A stretch of 64,000 nucleotides of DNA from Cavenderia fasciculata (taxonomy: Eukaryota; Evosea; Eumycetozoa; Acytosteliales; Cavenderiaceae). Location of the stretch: positions 193,233-257,232 of the forward strand of contig NW_004457734.1 in assembly GCF_000203815.1 (NCBI RefSeq), given 5' to 3'. The translations under genes and the position numbers were made by a program. The notes under the pieces are model-generated. The model did no database searches. It was not told the origin of the DNA and was given only the letters and a program-made list of their open reading frames with translations. Positions 44,880 through 56,535 of this stretch are shown piece by piece; the first letter of the stretch is position 1; each line of letters opens with the position of its first letter.

Positions 44880-47800
44880 ATGATACAGTGGAAGAAGTTT
44901 CCCTTCTTTGAAAAGGAATTGGTCAAAGAAGATGGAGCTCAAAACCCAAATACTACCATTCAAGTATGATATCATCACCTATGATCAAAGCAAAGACTAT
45001 ATCTCTTTTGAGAGAGATAGAGAGATAGAGAGATAGATAGATTAAAGAGAGAGTGAGAGTAGTACAAGAAGTATAACTAACTTTGATCATCATCATCATT
45101 ATTATTATTATTATAATATTAGAAAATGAAAATATCATGTACAACAAGTGGTAGAGGTTGTTTGATTGTAGGTGATTCAGAAGGTTTCATTTCATTCTTT
45201 GATAGAGAGATGACTGCAACTTCATTCCATGCATACCGTCAATTTGTTACACATCTTCATCAACTAAGAGAGAGAAACTTTTTGATTTCTATTGGTCATG
45301 ATGATGCTGCCTCTAACCCATTACTTCGTATTTGGAATCTTGATAAAAAGGATAATGATACTCCATTATGTGTTAGAGCTATAAAGATTGAAAGAACTGT
45401 TGTTGTATGTAAATAGAAATAGAAATAGAAAAAGAGGTTGAAACTAATGTTTATGTTTAATGTTTAAATATTTAGATTACATCATTGGCAGTATTGGAGG
45501 ATTTATCACAAATTTGTATTGGTTTTGCAAATGGAGAAGTTATATCGATTAGAGGTGATATATTTAGAGACAAGGTTATGAAGACTAAAGTGATGAAACC
45601 ACCTGGTGAAGATCCAGTCACTGGAATGGGTTTCATGACAAAACAAACACCTCATCCTGTATTGTTTGTTGTTACTACTTCAAAGGTTTATACTTATATT
45701 AGAGATCAAGAGGTAAGTAAAACAAAACACAGATATTATTTTAATTTATATATTAATTAAATTTTTGTTAATAGATGATAATTGAAGATGAAGGAGGAGC
45801 AGAGATGGGATGTTTTGTAATGGGAGATGATCAAACACCTATTATTGGTAGATCAGATGCTATCTATTATTATAATACTGATGGACGTGGACCGTGTTTT
45901 GCATTTAGTGGACCCAAGCAGAGACTGCTTTCATTCCGTTCGTATTTGGTGGTGGTGAGTCAAGAGTCGTCGGGTGGTGGTGGGTCGGGTATTGGATACC
46001 CAACATCACCGAGCGGGTCCCAAGGAGGGTCGTTTGCCAAGCAACAGGTGACACTCAACATATACGACACCAAGAATAGATATGTCGGCTTTACAGACAA
46101 GTTTGAGGGCATTTCATTCATCTCTTGTGAATGGGGCTCGATCTTTATCTTTACCACCGACAATAAGCTCTTCCAACTCGAAGAAAAGGACACTCAGACC
46201 AAGTTGGAGACACTCTTTAAAAAGAATTTGTATAGTGTCGCCATTGACCTGGCCAAGAGTAACCACTATGACAATAACTCCATCTCGGATATTTACAGAA
46301 AGTATGGCGACCATTTGTACGGCAAGGGTGACTTTGACAATGCTATTGCTCAGTATCTTTGTACGATTGGAAAGTTGGAGCCGAGTTATGTGATTCGTAA
46401 GTTTTTGGATGCGCAGCGTATCCACAACCTCACCAGTTACTTGCAAGCACTGCATGAAAAGAATCTTGCCAATGAAGACCATACCACACTGCTACTCAAC
46501 TGTTACACCAAGCTCAAGGATGTCAAGAAACTCGACCAGTTTATCAAGACAGAGTCAGAGATGAACTTTAACGTCATTACAGCCATCAAGGTGTGTAGAC
46601 AGGCTGGATACCACGAACATGCACTCTACCTCTCTCTCAAGCATCGTCAGCATGATCTCTACCTCAAGATTCTCTTGGAGGATTTGGGTGACGATCAAAA
46701 GGCACTAGACTATATCCAAACGCTCAAATTAGAGGAAGCACAAAAGAATCTAAAGACCTATGGTAAAATGTTGGTATCGAATTTGCCCGAGCCCACAACC
46801 AACCTTTTAATGCGTATCTTTACCGACTATCAGCCATCACACTCGATTTCCTTCCCATCGTCTTCGTTGCCATCGCCAACTGCCTTGCCAGAGGTTCGAT
46901 CTGCATTTTCAGATTTTAATTTTCAAGACAAGCAAAAGGCAACGCCTGATGAATTTATCGATATTTTCGTCAATCAACCCGAATGGTTGATCAAGTTTTT
47001 AGAGTATATGATTCAAACTGGAAACGACTCTGCTCAAATCTATAATACTCTTTTGGAATTGTATTTACGTGATGATATGGGTCACCATGGTATGAATGGT
47101 AATCATCTATCTAAAACTCAAAAAGAAGAAAACAAAGCTCAACGTTTAGAAAAGGCTTATGAATTTTTAACAAATCAAAAGGTAAGAAAATAGATAGAAA
47201 AAGAATTATACTTATTATTATATGATTATTAACATATTTTTATTTTATTTTTTAGAATGGATTTGATGAAGATCATGCATTGATTCTTGCACAAGTACAT
47301 AATTGGAAACAAGGAATTCTTTATCTTTATGAAAAATTGAAATTGTATAATGAAATTATAGAGTATCATATGGAGAATAGTGATTTTGAAGGTTTAATTA
47401 AAGCATGTAAAAAGTATGGTGACAAAGATCCAAATCTTTGGGTACAAGTTTTATCCTATTTTGCAACAAACAAGGAAAATTGTCAAAATGAAATTGCTGA
47501 AGTATTATCAAGTAAGTAATATATATTTATTTATACATATAAATTCATTTTTAGAATTAAATTAAATTAATTAATTTATTTATTATTTATTTAATTTTTT
47601 TTTAGATATTGATAAAGATAATTTAATCCCACCATTGTTGGTTATTCAAATTCTTTCACAAAACAAAAATACTACATTACAAGTTATCAAGGATTATATT
47701 TCAAGAAGATTATCACAAGAAACTCAACAAATTGATAAAGATTATGCATCCATTAGACAATATGCAGAGGAAACTGATAAAATGAGAAATGAAATTAATG

Positions 47801-48174
47801 AATTAAGAACAAAGTATGTAAAAAAGGAAATAGGATATATTCTCAAATTTACATAATACTTATTTATTTATTTATTTATTTATTTATTGTTTAGTGCTAA
47901 AATATTCCAACAAACAAAATGTGTTGTTTGTCAAAGTCCACTTGATTTACCATCGATTCATTTCCTTTGTCAACATAGTTTCCATCAAAGATGTCTTGGT
48001 GATAATGAAAGAGAATGTCCCATTTGTGCACCAGACAATAAGAGAATTCTTGAAATCAAAAAGGCACAATCTGAATCTGCAGGTCAACACAATCAATTCT
48101 TTAAGGTTTTGGAAAGTTCTCAAGATGGTTTCTCAACTGTTAGTGAATACTTTGGTAGAGGTATTCTTTCTTAA
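44880..48174 (+). CDS. vps11: Vps11, HOPS/CORVET tethering subunit
   Basis: Seven exons (44880-44963, 45123-45404, 45476-45712, 45775-47181, 47256-47511, 47606-47813, 47895-48174) give 917 residues. The start (MIQWKKFPFFEKELV) matches the family start, as in human VPS11. NPLLRIWNLDKKD, FVVTTSKVYTYI and DGRGPCFAF are typical of its N-terminal beta-propeller. The alpha-solenoid contains the clathrin-repeat region. The C-terminal RING is CVVCQSPLDLPSIHFLCQHS followed by FHQRCL and ECPICAPDN. The family length is about 940. Vps11 is a core subunit shared by HOPS and CORVET, tethering endosomes, lysosomes and vacuoles. A Gly/Ser-rich insert lies in the propeller near residues 260-280. Confidence 0.95.
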
Positions 48175-48424
48175 AAATACAATCCATTCACCCTCTACCG
48201 TACAGCACATACACCAACCATTACACTTGTTGTCATACTAGTTTTATAAATCTTTAATAATTAATCATTAACCAACCATCCATCCTTCATTTACATTAAA
48301 ATAAATAATAATAATAATCCCAAATCACAATCACATAATTAAAGTCTCATTTAAATGATAATTTATAAATAATATCTATTCTCTCTTCTCTTATCCTAAG
48401 TTCGTGTTTAGTCAAGTCTTGGGA

Positions 48425-49102
48425 ATGGGATCAAAAAAAAAAAAGAGCAAATTCAATCAAATTATTAATAGAATCAAAGTCAGACAACTACTCGTTGATC
48501 GGGTGACAAACAATGATTCAGAGAAACTAGTCAAGAGATACTACAATCAAAATAGAGAAGAACGAACCCCAGACCTTTATGGATTCCTACAAGACATACT
48601 TGTTCATCCAAATATGAATAACTTGACATTTGAAGAATCATGGTACAAAGATTAGTTAACTAGTGACAAATGTATCAATACTATCGAGTAGTGAACAAAT
48701 ACAATTGATTGATATGTATTTTTTTGGTTTTTCTAGAACAAAAATAGATGCAAATCAATTCATTGGTCATGTGGCAAAAAGGTGTGGTGATTCAACATTC
48801 CTTTGTATTTGTTGGGATCGGTTTCATCAAGATAAAACAATACCCAAATTAAATGTGTTGGTAATGGCTGGATGCAAACTAGATGTAAATGACTTGCTGA
48901 CTACAAATCTATGATCCATTTCTTATTGTCAAGTGCGTTGGATTCTTCACTACATAATAATTTCTTGGAAGTGGTTTATCATTCTATGGAACGTTTCACA
49001 AGTGAAGATCATATCGATCTCTATATAATTGATAAGTTAATTCAAACAATCACTAGCTCTATCAAAAAATACTCTTTTAGTTCAAACAATGACAGACACT
49101 AA
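48425..49102 (+). pseudogene. Decayed copy of the amoeba family gene at 49215-51524
   Basis: An ATG at 48425 opens a frame with FNQIINRIKVRQLLVDR, comparable to WIKLINRISTRELIKTR near the start of the intact (-) neighbour. DILVHPNMNNLTFEESW matches its EMLRHPNLMCKTFNQA. The frame stops at 48655. Coding character continues in another frame (48663-48914) and then a third (48911-49102). Two frame breaks and total length below one third of the neighbour indicate a pseudogene or truncated copy, in tail-to-tail orientation to the intact gene. Confidence 0.65.
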
Positions 49103-49173
49103 ACTTAGAATAACAAAACCTATTAAAAAACAAAAACTAATAAACAATTGATCGACATTAAATAAATTAAATT

Positions 49174-49176
<3 letters not shown>

Positions 49177-49225
<49 letters not shown>
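49177..49225. repeat. ATTT microsatellite overlapping a stop codon
   Basis: About 12 ATTT units. On the minus strand the repeat supplies the last two codons and the TAA stop (49217-49215) of the neighbouring gene, so slippage here could change its C-terminus by a few residues. Confidence 0.85.
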
Positions 49226-49226
<1 letters not shown>

Positions 49227-51524
49227 TAATTCTAAAAGTTGTTGTTTTTGTTTGTTAATGATTGGTTTGGAATTATTTAATATGGTAGTGATTCGATTGA
49301 CAATGTCGGAACATCTAGATGAACGATTCTTTTCAAAATAATGAAATAGAATCTTGAAACAATTGGAATTTAAAGCTTCGGTGATATTGTCCATGGTATA
49401 GTAGGTTTTGTAGTATTTGGATTCCACGTGTATAATGAGAGCATGGTTGCTGGCTTTGAAAGCACCTTTGACGACCCTAGATAAAACTGGTTCCGATTCC
49501 TTATGATTAGCCATGACTAGGTCAAGAAGATCAGTACTTCCAATCTCTCCAATCGTCTCCCATGTGTCTGGAGTGCTGATAATCTCGCCTGAACCATACC
49601 TTGATACACGTAAACATGTCTTTTTGATGGCTTCAGGGGATCCTCCAAAACAGAATTCGGTTGGAACAGAACGTGGCATAAATACTGAAAAGACTTCGGG
49701 CCTGTTTAAGAATAGTGCCAGTTTACAGAGAACTTGATCGTAATAACCTTGATCAAAGGTCATAAAATACATCCATGCCTGTAGTTGAATAAAGTTTCGT
49801 ACAATGAAATAGGCTGTTTTGGGTCGTCCACTAATTCGATCGAATTCATTGGTTGAAAATCTAATCGTTTTTTGATGGTAATAGACTGACAATAAAAAGG
49901 TAGCAATCTCTATATTACAACTATTGAATATAATGTCGAGGCTAATACTTGTCAATACAAGGATATTGGTATGTATTACATGTCTAACCAACTCGACATT
50001 ACCAACCTTGATGGCAGCATTGATAATGAGCATTAAATCATGAACTGTTTCATATTTAAAATGGTTGCTTAGAAATAGGAATATATCCAACTTGCTGGTT
50101 GTTGGTGGAATGAATTTTTCGGTTGTGTTTACAAGATTCTTTTTTTTCTTTTTTAATTCTTCAATCTTTTGTTGTTGTTGTAGTTGTTGTTGTTGTCGTT
50201 TTAATTGATACATTGGGAAATAATAATATACATTTTCGATATAGTCAGATTGACAAGCTGCATAAAACAATTGATCAATGTCTAATAGCTTGCCAAGATG
50301 AGTTCCAATATATTCAGCAACCTTTTGATGCCCAGATAATGACATGATCATTGCCAACGATGGTACGATGAGTCTAGAAAATTTGGCAAGTCTAACGGTA
50401 TGCTCACCAGTTGATTGGGTGGGAATACCATTATAAAGAGGAAACTTGTAAATCTCTAAAATCAACTCGAATGCAGTGAGAATGTTTAACAATTGCTCTC
50501 TTGATACAATTCTTTCCTTGTGTGTACCGATCCAGTCAATTGGTATTTCCTTTTCAAATCTTGATTCCATTACTTGATGTGAAGCTTTGAGTTTGTGAGA
50601 CCCAAGTTCCACCCAAGCCAAAGATAATACTTGAATTTGTTGAGAGGTGACTTGCATAATATCCTCCATTACTCCAAACGCATAAATCTCGAGTCTTGGC
50701 TCTTCATAATGTACCACCTTTAAATCTTTGACCAAACGACGAATCAAACCAACGTCACCAATCTTGAGCAGTCTATCAAAAATGTCGGGATAATCATGAG
50801 ATCCTTGAACATTATACTTTCTAACCAATTTATCCTCTGATAATAGTGTGATGAGATATTCTACCGCTTCTGCTGTATTGCCTGACAACAACATATTGTA
50901 CAGACACATGTCAAAATTTTGACGTTCAACAGTAGTAGCATACTTTAAAACGAATTGGATTGAATAGATGTTACCACCATAACAAGTAGCATAGAGCATC
51001 TTTGAAAAATTAAACTTTGTAATGATACTATGTGCAACAGTCACCATTCTGTGGTCACCAGACCGACCAGCACCCTCTAACATACCAAGATGTGCACCAT
51101 AATGATCCTTTATCGATCCAAAGTATTGTTTCACCAAACGTTCAATCTCTTCATCTATAAAGATATACAAGGTTTCTCTGGTGACAAGATCCATCCAATT
51201 GCCGTCAAAAGTCAGTTCGTGACCAGCTCTGATCTTGTCTCGCAAGAGATAGTGAAACCCATTCTTTAGTAACCACATCACACTATTTGCTTGATTGAAT
51301 GTCTTGCACATCAAATTGGGATGACGTAACATTTCTTTATAGTATCTATCAACATTTGAATTGTGCACTCTATCGTACTCGGGTACGATCTGTAGTCTTG
51401 TCTTGATCAACTCTCTTGTGCTGATTCGATTGATCAACTTTATCCATCTCCTAATGTTTCGAAGTAAATAGGTGCTATGTAATACTGATTTAATAGCTAT
51501 TTCCTTTCTTTCTTTATAATCCAT
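49215..51524 (-). CDS. Dictyostelid family protein of unknown function, ankyrin-like helical repeats
   Basis: A single exon of 769 codons from the ATG at 51524-51522. The N-terminus is helical and basic (IRRWIKLINRISTRELIKTR). Repeating helical pairs follow, such as RDKIRAGHELTF, GNIYSIQFVLKYA, GDVGLIRRLVKDL and VGNVELVRHVIHTN, which look like highly diverged ankyrin repeats. A Gln run (about residue 440) is followed by basic KKKKK. No catalytic motif or membrane helix is seen. A broken relative lies immediately downstream on the other strand. The whole family appears expanded in dictyostelids; this is inferred from style, not from a search. Confidence 0.75.
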
Positions 51525-51938
51525 TTAAAATCTAAATTTAAAACAACTTTTTCTTTTATAGAGATAGATATATATTGTTAATATATTAACATGTTATGTA
51601 TGATATCATCATCGATGTATCCCTGAATTACCCCATGGTGCACTGAAACTGTGAAAAGTTTGAGATAATTTATTTTTAATTTAGAATTTGTTTAGTTAAT
51701 CATATAAAAAGGATAGGATGTCTGAGATCTTTGAATTTATTCGGAATGAAATCTGCAGCTGAATGGGTTACAATGTGATCATCCTACTAAACTAAATAAA
51801 TGATCTAAACAAAACAGACTTTTGCGATAAAAGTTAAATAAATGATCTAGTTGCCTAACAACTAGTGAATCAACTAGAAAATGGAGTATGTGTCTTTCAA
51901 ATACTGATACCGTTGTTTAGTTTAATAAATAGATTCGA

Positions 51939-51988
<50 letters not shown>

Positions 51989-52106
51989 TTGTTTTAAAAT
52001 TTCTAGGTTGGTTGTATAGTACAAAAAAAAAAACTATGGTTTATGAACTTTTCTTCTTCTTGTGAAAGTAGGTAGGGTAGGTAATAAATAAATAACTAAA
52101 TTAAAT
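51525..52106. other. Intergenic with ATT microsatellite
   Basis: 582 bp. It contains an ATT/TTA run (about 51941-51986) and a repeated AAATAAATGATCTA pair near 51795 and 51836. A 66-codon frame across the microsatellite is poly-Ile and not a gene. Confidence 0.5.
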
Positions 52107-55100
52107 TTAGAGATTTGAATTTAATTCTCTTAGACGTTTGTCAAGGGCAGACTTGGTCTTATTGATCTTGAGTTGTTGTTTGACTAAAAAGTAACCGGCA
52201 ACACCCAATAGAGCAGCTCCAATAACTGCACCGATTACAGAGACTGCGATCTTCCATTTGGCAAACGAGGTGTCATCACATCCACCAGTCTTGGGACTAC
52301 GAGATGACGATGCTTTTAGAACGGCAAAATCATATTGGAAAAAGACATTACGGATTTTAGTTTCACCTGCTGGTGGCTTGACATAGACAATCAATAATTG
52401 ACTACTACCATCTTGTTTGAGTAGAGATGTCTCTACATTACCAGAACCACCATTATTGACATGTGCAATACCTGGGTGACGAGTGAACCATTCGACATCG
52501 TATACTGTCAACAGTGACCATCTGAGATCACCGATGACTCCAGTAGACTCATTCAACCCGACTGGACTGGCCAATGTGATGGGTGCCGTTGTGCACTCAT
52601 CGGGGGTCATATCGATCGCGAACTTAAATTGGACACTATCATCAGACCCACCCTCCAAAGTATAGTTGATGGCATAGGTATAACTATTCGAAGGGAATGT
52701 CAAGTACGATCCACCAAACAGAGCACTACCTCCATCTTGATTGGGGATGATTGAAACGGTCACAATCTTTGCTCCACTAGTCCACTCGTATTGATGAGTC
52801 GATGAATTAGCCAACAAAGTGTATCTCCAAGATGGAATGATAATCTCTGCTCCATTTTCAACCACCGATATCAATTTAGCTGTCAATACTGTCTTTTCAT
52901 TAAATGATGGTGTTATTTCTAATATTGGTTCCAATGTTGAAAATACTGCATTATTATCATATGATTCTAAATAGAAATAGAAATAGAAATAAATAAAAAG
53001 AAATTAATAAACAAATAAATAATAATTATTTTTCTATTCTATTTTTTACCTTGTTCACAAGAAGGACCAAATAAAGTATTATTATTATTTGTAATTGAAT
53101 TACAAACACAAAAACCAATTGCAACATCACAAATACCATTATTATTACAATACTTTGGGCAAACGGTTTCATCGAGGAATTCAAACAATTTGTTTGGTGC
53201 AGATGTTTGTCCATTTACAGTGACCTTGATATTCTTTCTTCCAGTGGTGTATGGTGAAGCTGGGAAATCACATACAAAGTAACTGTGGTTGGAATAGGTG
53301 ACTGGGCATGGGATGGGAGGAGTGTCTTCAATGACCACTGAAATGAGCGAGACATCATTCCAAAAGTCAGACCCTGTAATGGTGAGTTGAGTAGCTTCAT
53401 TTGGTTTGGTGGCAAATGAAGAAACGACATTTGGTGGTAGGTATCTGAAATAGGCATCATTACTAGCATTGTTGTACAACCCACTCACTTGAATTGAGAT
53501 GGGTACGTTGGATGTGATACCAGCAGCGTATTCACAACTAACGGCACGGTACGATGCCAATACTTGATAGTTTGTACAAGGTCTACCATAAATACTAATT
53601 CCAGTATCTTTCTTTCTAACTGCATTAGCCATTAAATCATATCCATATAATGTAATTCTACCTCCCAATGTTGGACATGGAGTTGATTGTAAAATTGATG
53701 GTCCTTTAAAAAATAAATAAAAATAAATAAAAATAAAAATATTAATTAATCAATCAAATTAAAAATGATTTATCTATCCTTTCCTCCACTTTTCAATTAC
53801 TTACTTTGATAAGTGAAATTTGAATTAATGATTGTATATTGTAAATTGACCAAAACATAGACTTGTAGTTTACCAAAACCAAGTGTCAAGGGATTAGTAC
53901 ATTCAAGACGATAGTTGGGGATAGTAAATCCACAACTGGTTTGAATAGCGTCACCCATGGTATTGGTCAAAGCAAGGAATAGGTATGGTGCCTTTGGACC
54001 CAAATCATTACCATTGATAACAATACTACTATTGGTTGAAAATGGTTCAATCTGTGAAATAGTGGGATTACAATCACGTTGGAAAATAGATCCATTGTAA
54101 TTGCTAAATACCAATCCTGAGATAAAATAGTTGGTTGAAAAGAGTCCGTGGAATGCACATAACAATACTCTTGGCAATTCACCTGTAATCGAAGTCTGAG
54201 AAACATCAACAATTTCCATTAACAAATTATCAAGAATATTGGCAGGAATTGAACCAGACAATCCATTGCAACCACTAAATCTAATTACTGTCAATTGACT
54301 AGTATTTAAGTAATTTGGTAATGTAAATGTTAATAATGCATTATAATTTAAATTCCTAAAAAAAAAAAATAATAAAAAAAAAAAAGATTAATTGCAAAAG
54401 AAAGATTGATAGATAACTACTATTATTCTCCGTTAAATATATACATACAATACAGATAAATAAGGGATTTTAAAATATTGTTCATCAAGTGGACCTGTCA
54501 ATTGTAATCCTTGGAGTTCCAACGTAACTAAGTTATCCCATCCAGTCAACTCTTTATAAAGTGGCATTGTTCTATTTGCTACTGATGCAAATACATTAAT
54601 TAATCGTCTAAAAATTTTTTTTAAATTATTTGTAAATTAATTAATTAAAATATTTATATATTTATATATGTATTATACATACAATGAAGTTAATACTGGT
54701 GGTAGAGTATAGAAACTCTTAAAATCAACATTATATCCAGCGGATTGGATTTGTCTAGACAAAAAAAATAAAATAAAAAACATTATTATTAAATGTTGCA
54801 ATAATATTAATCATAATAATCATAATAATAAATACATACAATGATTGTAATTTTGTACATTGAGCAATACTAATATTAAAAGCTGGACCTTGAAGTATGA
54901 AATTAAATGTATTTAATTCACTAATATTATTATTTAAAAAAAAAAAAAAAACCAAAGGTTAATATTTAATATTTAAATAAAGTTGTAATATATTATATTC
55001 TTGACATACTAAACCAATAATTCAGGAGTAAACAAATTTGTATGAATGGCAGCCGTTGAGAATTGTCTCAATGATTGTTGTGATGGTGAACTAATATGAA

Positions 55101-55880
55101 CAAAGGTTACAGAAGGTGGTAATATTGGAAGTGTTCCCCACATACCATCAATATAACTATAGATCAATCAAAAACTAGTTTGTTAGTCTTTTAAATAAAT
55201 AATAATATAATAATAATTATTATTATTTACTTACACTTTTTCTAAACTAGTCATTCCAGTCCAATTAGATCTTGTAACATCTACAAACATACCTTGAGTG
55301 TTATCTTGTACAGGAGTAAGATAGATTAACTCAAAGGTAGTGATATTCTTGTGTGTTAACAGTGTTGCTGGGAAGAGAACAGGTGTCGATGTGTAAAAGG
55401 TAAGACTCTTTAAATATGGAACAACTGAGAAATCAATCATATCAATATTCAAATTTAATAATTGTGTTTCAATGGTTCTAAATAAATATAAAGATGGATA
55501 GATAAGAATTGATTAGTTTATGTATAAATAAATCATAAAGATGATGAGTCTACTTACAAACCAGTAATTTGGGTATTCTCAGGATTACACATAACCAAAC
55601 TTCTTACTTGTAGACCTGTACTTCCACAACCTGGAGTACTACCAATTGGCATCCAATAAGTTAAAGCATAGTTGTTGAGTTGTTTGAGAAGTGTAACTAT
55701 TTAAAAAAGATAGATGATGAGTATTATATTCTTCTTGTCAAACAACCAAATAAACATTAACATACCTTGTTCAGATGGTAATTGAGCTTGAACGAAACCA
55801 TTGTTGTTATTATCATTAATTAGAACAATCAACAACAACAACAACAAGATTGTTGTTATATATCTAAAAGTGAACTTCAT
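52107..55880 (-). CDS. ComC-like cell-surface protein: LRR, TIG/IPT, EGF, C-terminal TM (second copy)
   Basis: Ten exons (55880-55766, 55696-55558, 55477-55235, 55156-55010, 54920-54840, 54754-54683, 54607-54449, 54355-53805, 53703-53050, 52966-52107) give 1,006 residues. The start ATG follows an in-frame TTG that is not used. A strong signal peptide (ITTILLLLLLIVLI) comes first, then LRRs (WDNLVTLELQGLQLTG; GSIPANILDNLLMEIVDV), TIG/IPT-like strands (SSIVINGNDLGP; GGRITLYGYDL; TQLTITGSDFWND), an EGF-like module (CPKYCNNNGICDVAIGFC), a beta-rich supersandwich-like domain and a membrane helix (VIGAVIGAALLGVAGYFLV) with a basic tail. Compared with the copy at 24180-28099, the domain order is the same but sequence identity is low. 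Confidence 0.87.
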
Positions 55881-56535
55881 CAAGAAATGGTGATACTGAT
55901 CTTTAGAAGACGAAACCTGGTGGGGGTTGTTTTTTTTTTTTTTTTTTTACCGCCTGGTGAGTGTCTAAGATATGTGTTTATCACAAGATAAGATTGATAG
56001 ATATTAATATTAAAAGTGTAAAGTCTTTATGTTTATAAATAGATAATTAATTGATAGGGAAGTAAAAGATAAAAATAAATAAGTGATGATGAGATGTTGT
56101 TGTTTCTAAAAACAAGAGAGAGCGTCTTTTCTAATCTTACAACGAGTGTTGTTTTGGAAATATCTGAATTGTGATATTAGTCTGTGATCTTTCAACAGAA
56201 TGGAATCCATGCCGCGGAATTTTAAATATATATTTTTATTCAATTTAATGTTTTTTCAAGAAGGGGAACATCCTGCAAAGATGAGAAGAATGGGGGTGCG
56301 ATCATGAGATCACCTTGGCTAAAGGTGGAAGGATACCCGGCATTTTGCATTGAAATTTCGAAGGACTACTGATCACTCTATCGAGTTGGTGTAAGGATGG
56401 AACCTTATATATTTTTCACAAGAGAAGAATAAAAGTTTTAAAAAAAAAAGAAAGATGATGATGTCAGTTTATGTTTGTGTTGTCTATAGATCATTCCACA
56501 ACTTATTCGATGTATTCAGAGAGGTGAGCGAAGGG
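55881..56535. other. Intergenic
   Basis: Spacer between the ComC-like start and the acyl-CoA oxidase 3' end. A T tract at 55930-55949. The segment 56200-56400 is clearly less AT-rich than its surroundings and contains a small stem around GATCATGAGATC (56300-56311). It may hold a non-coding RNA or a gene remnant, but no frame is convincing. Confidence 0.45.
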
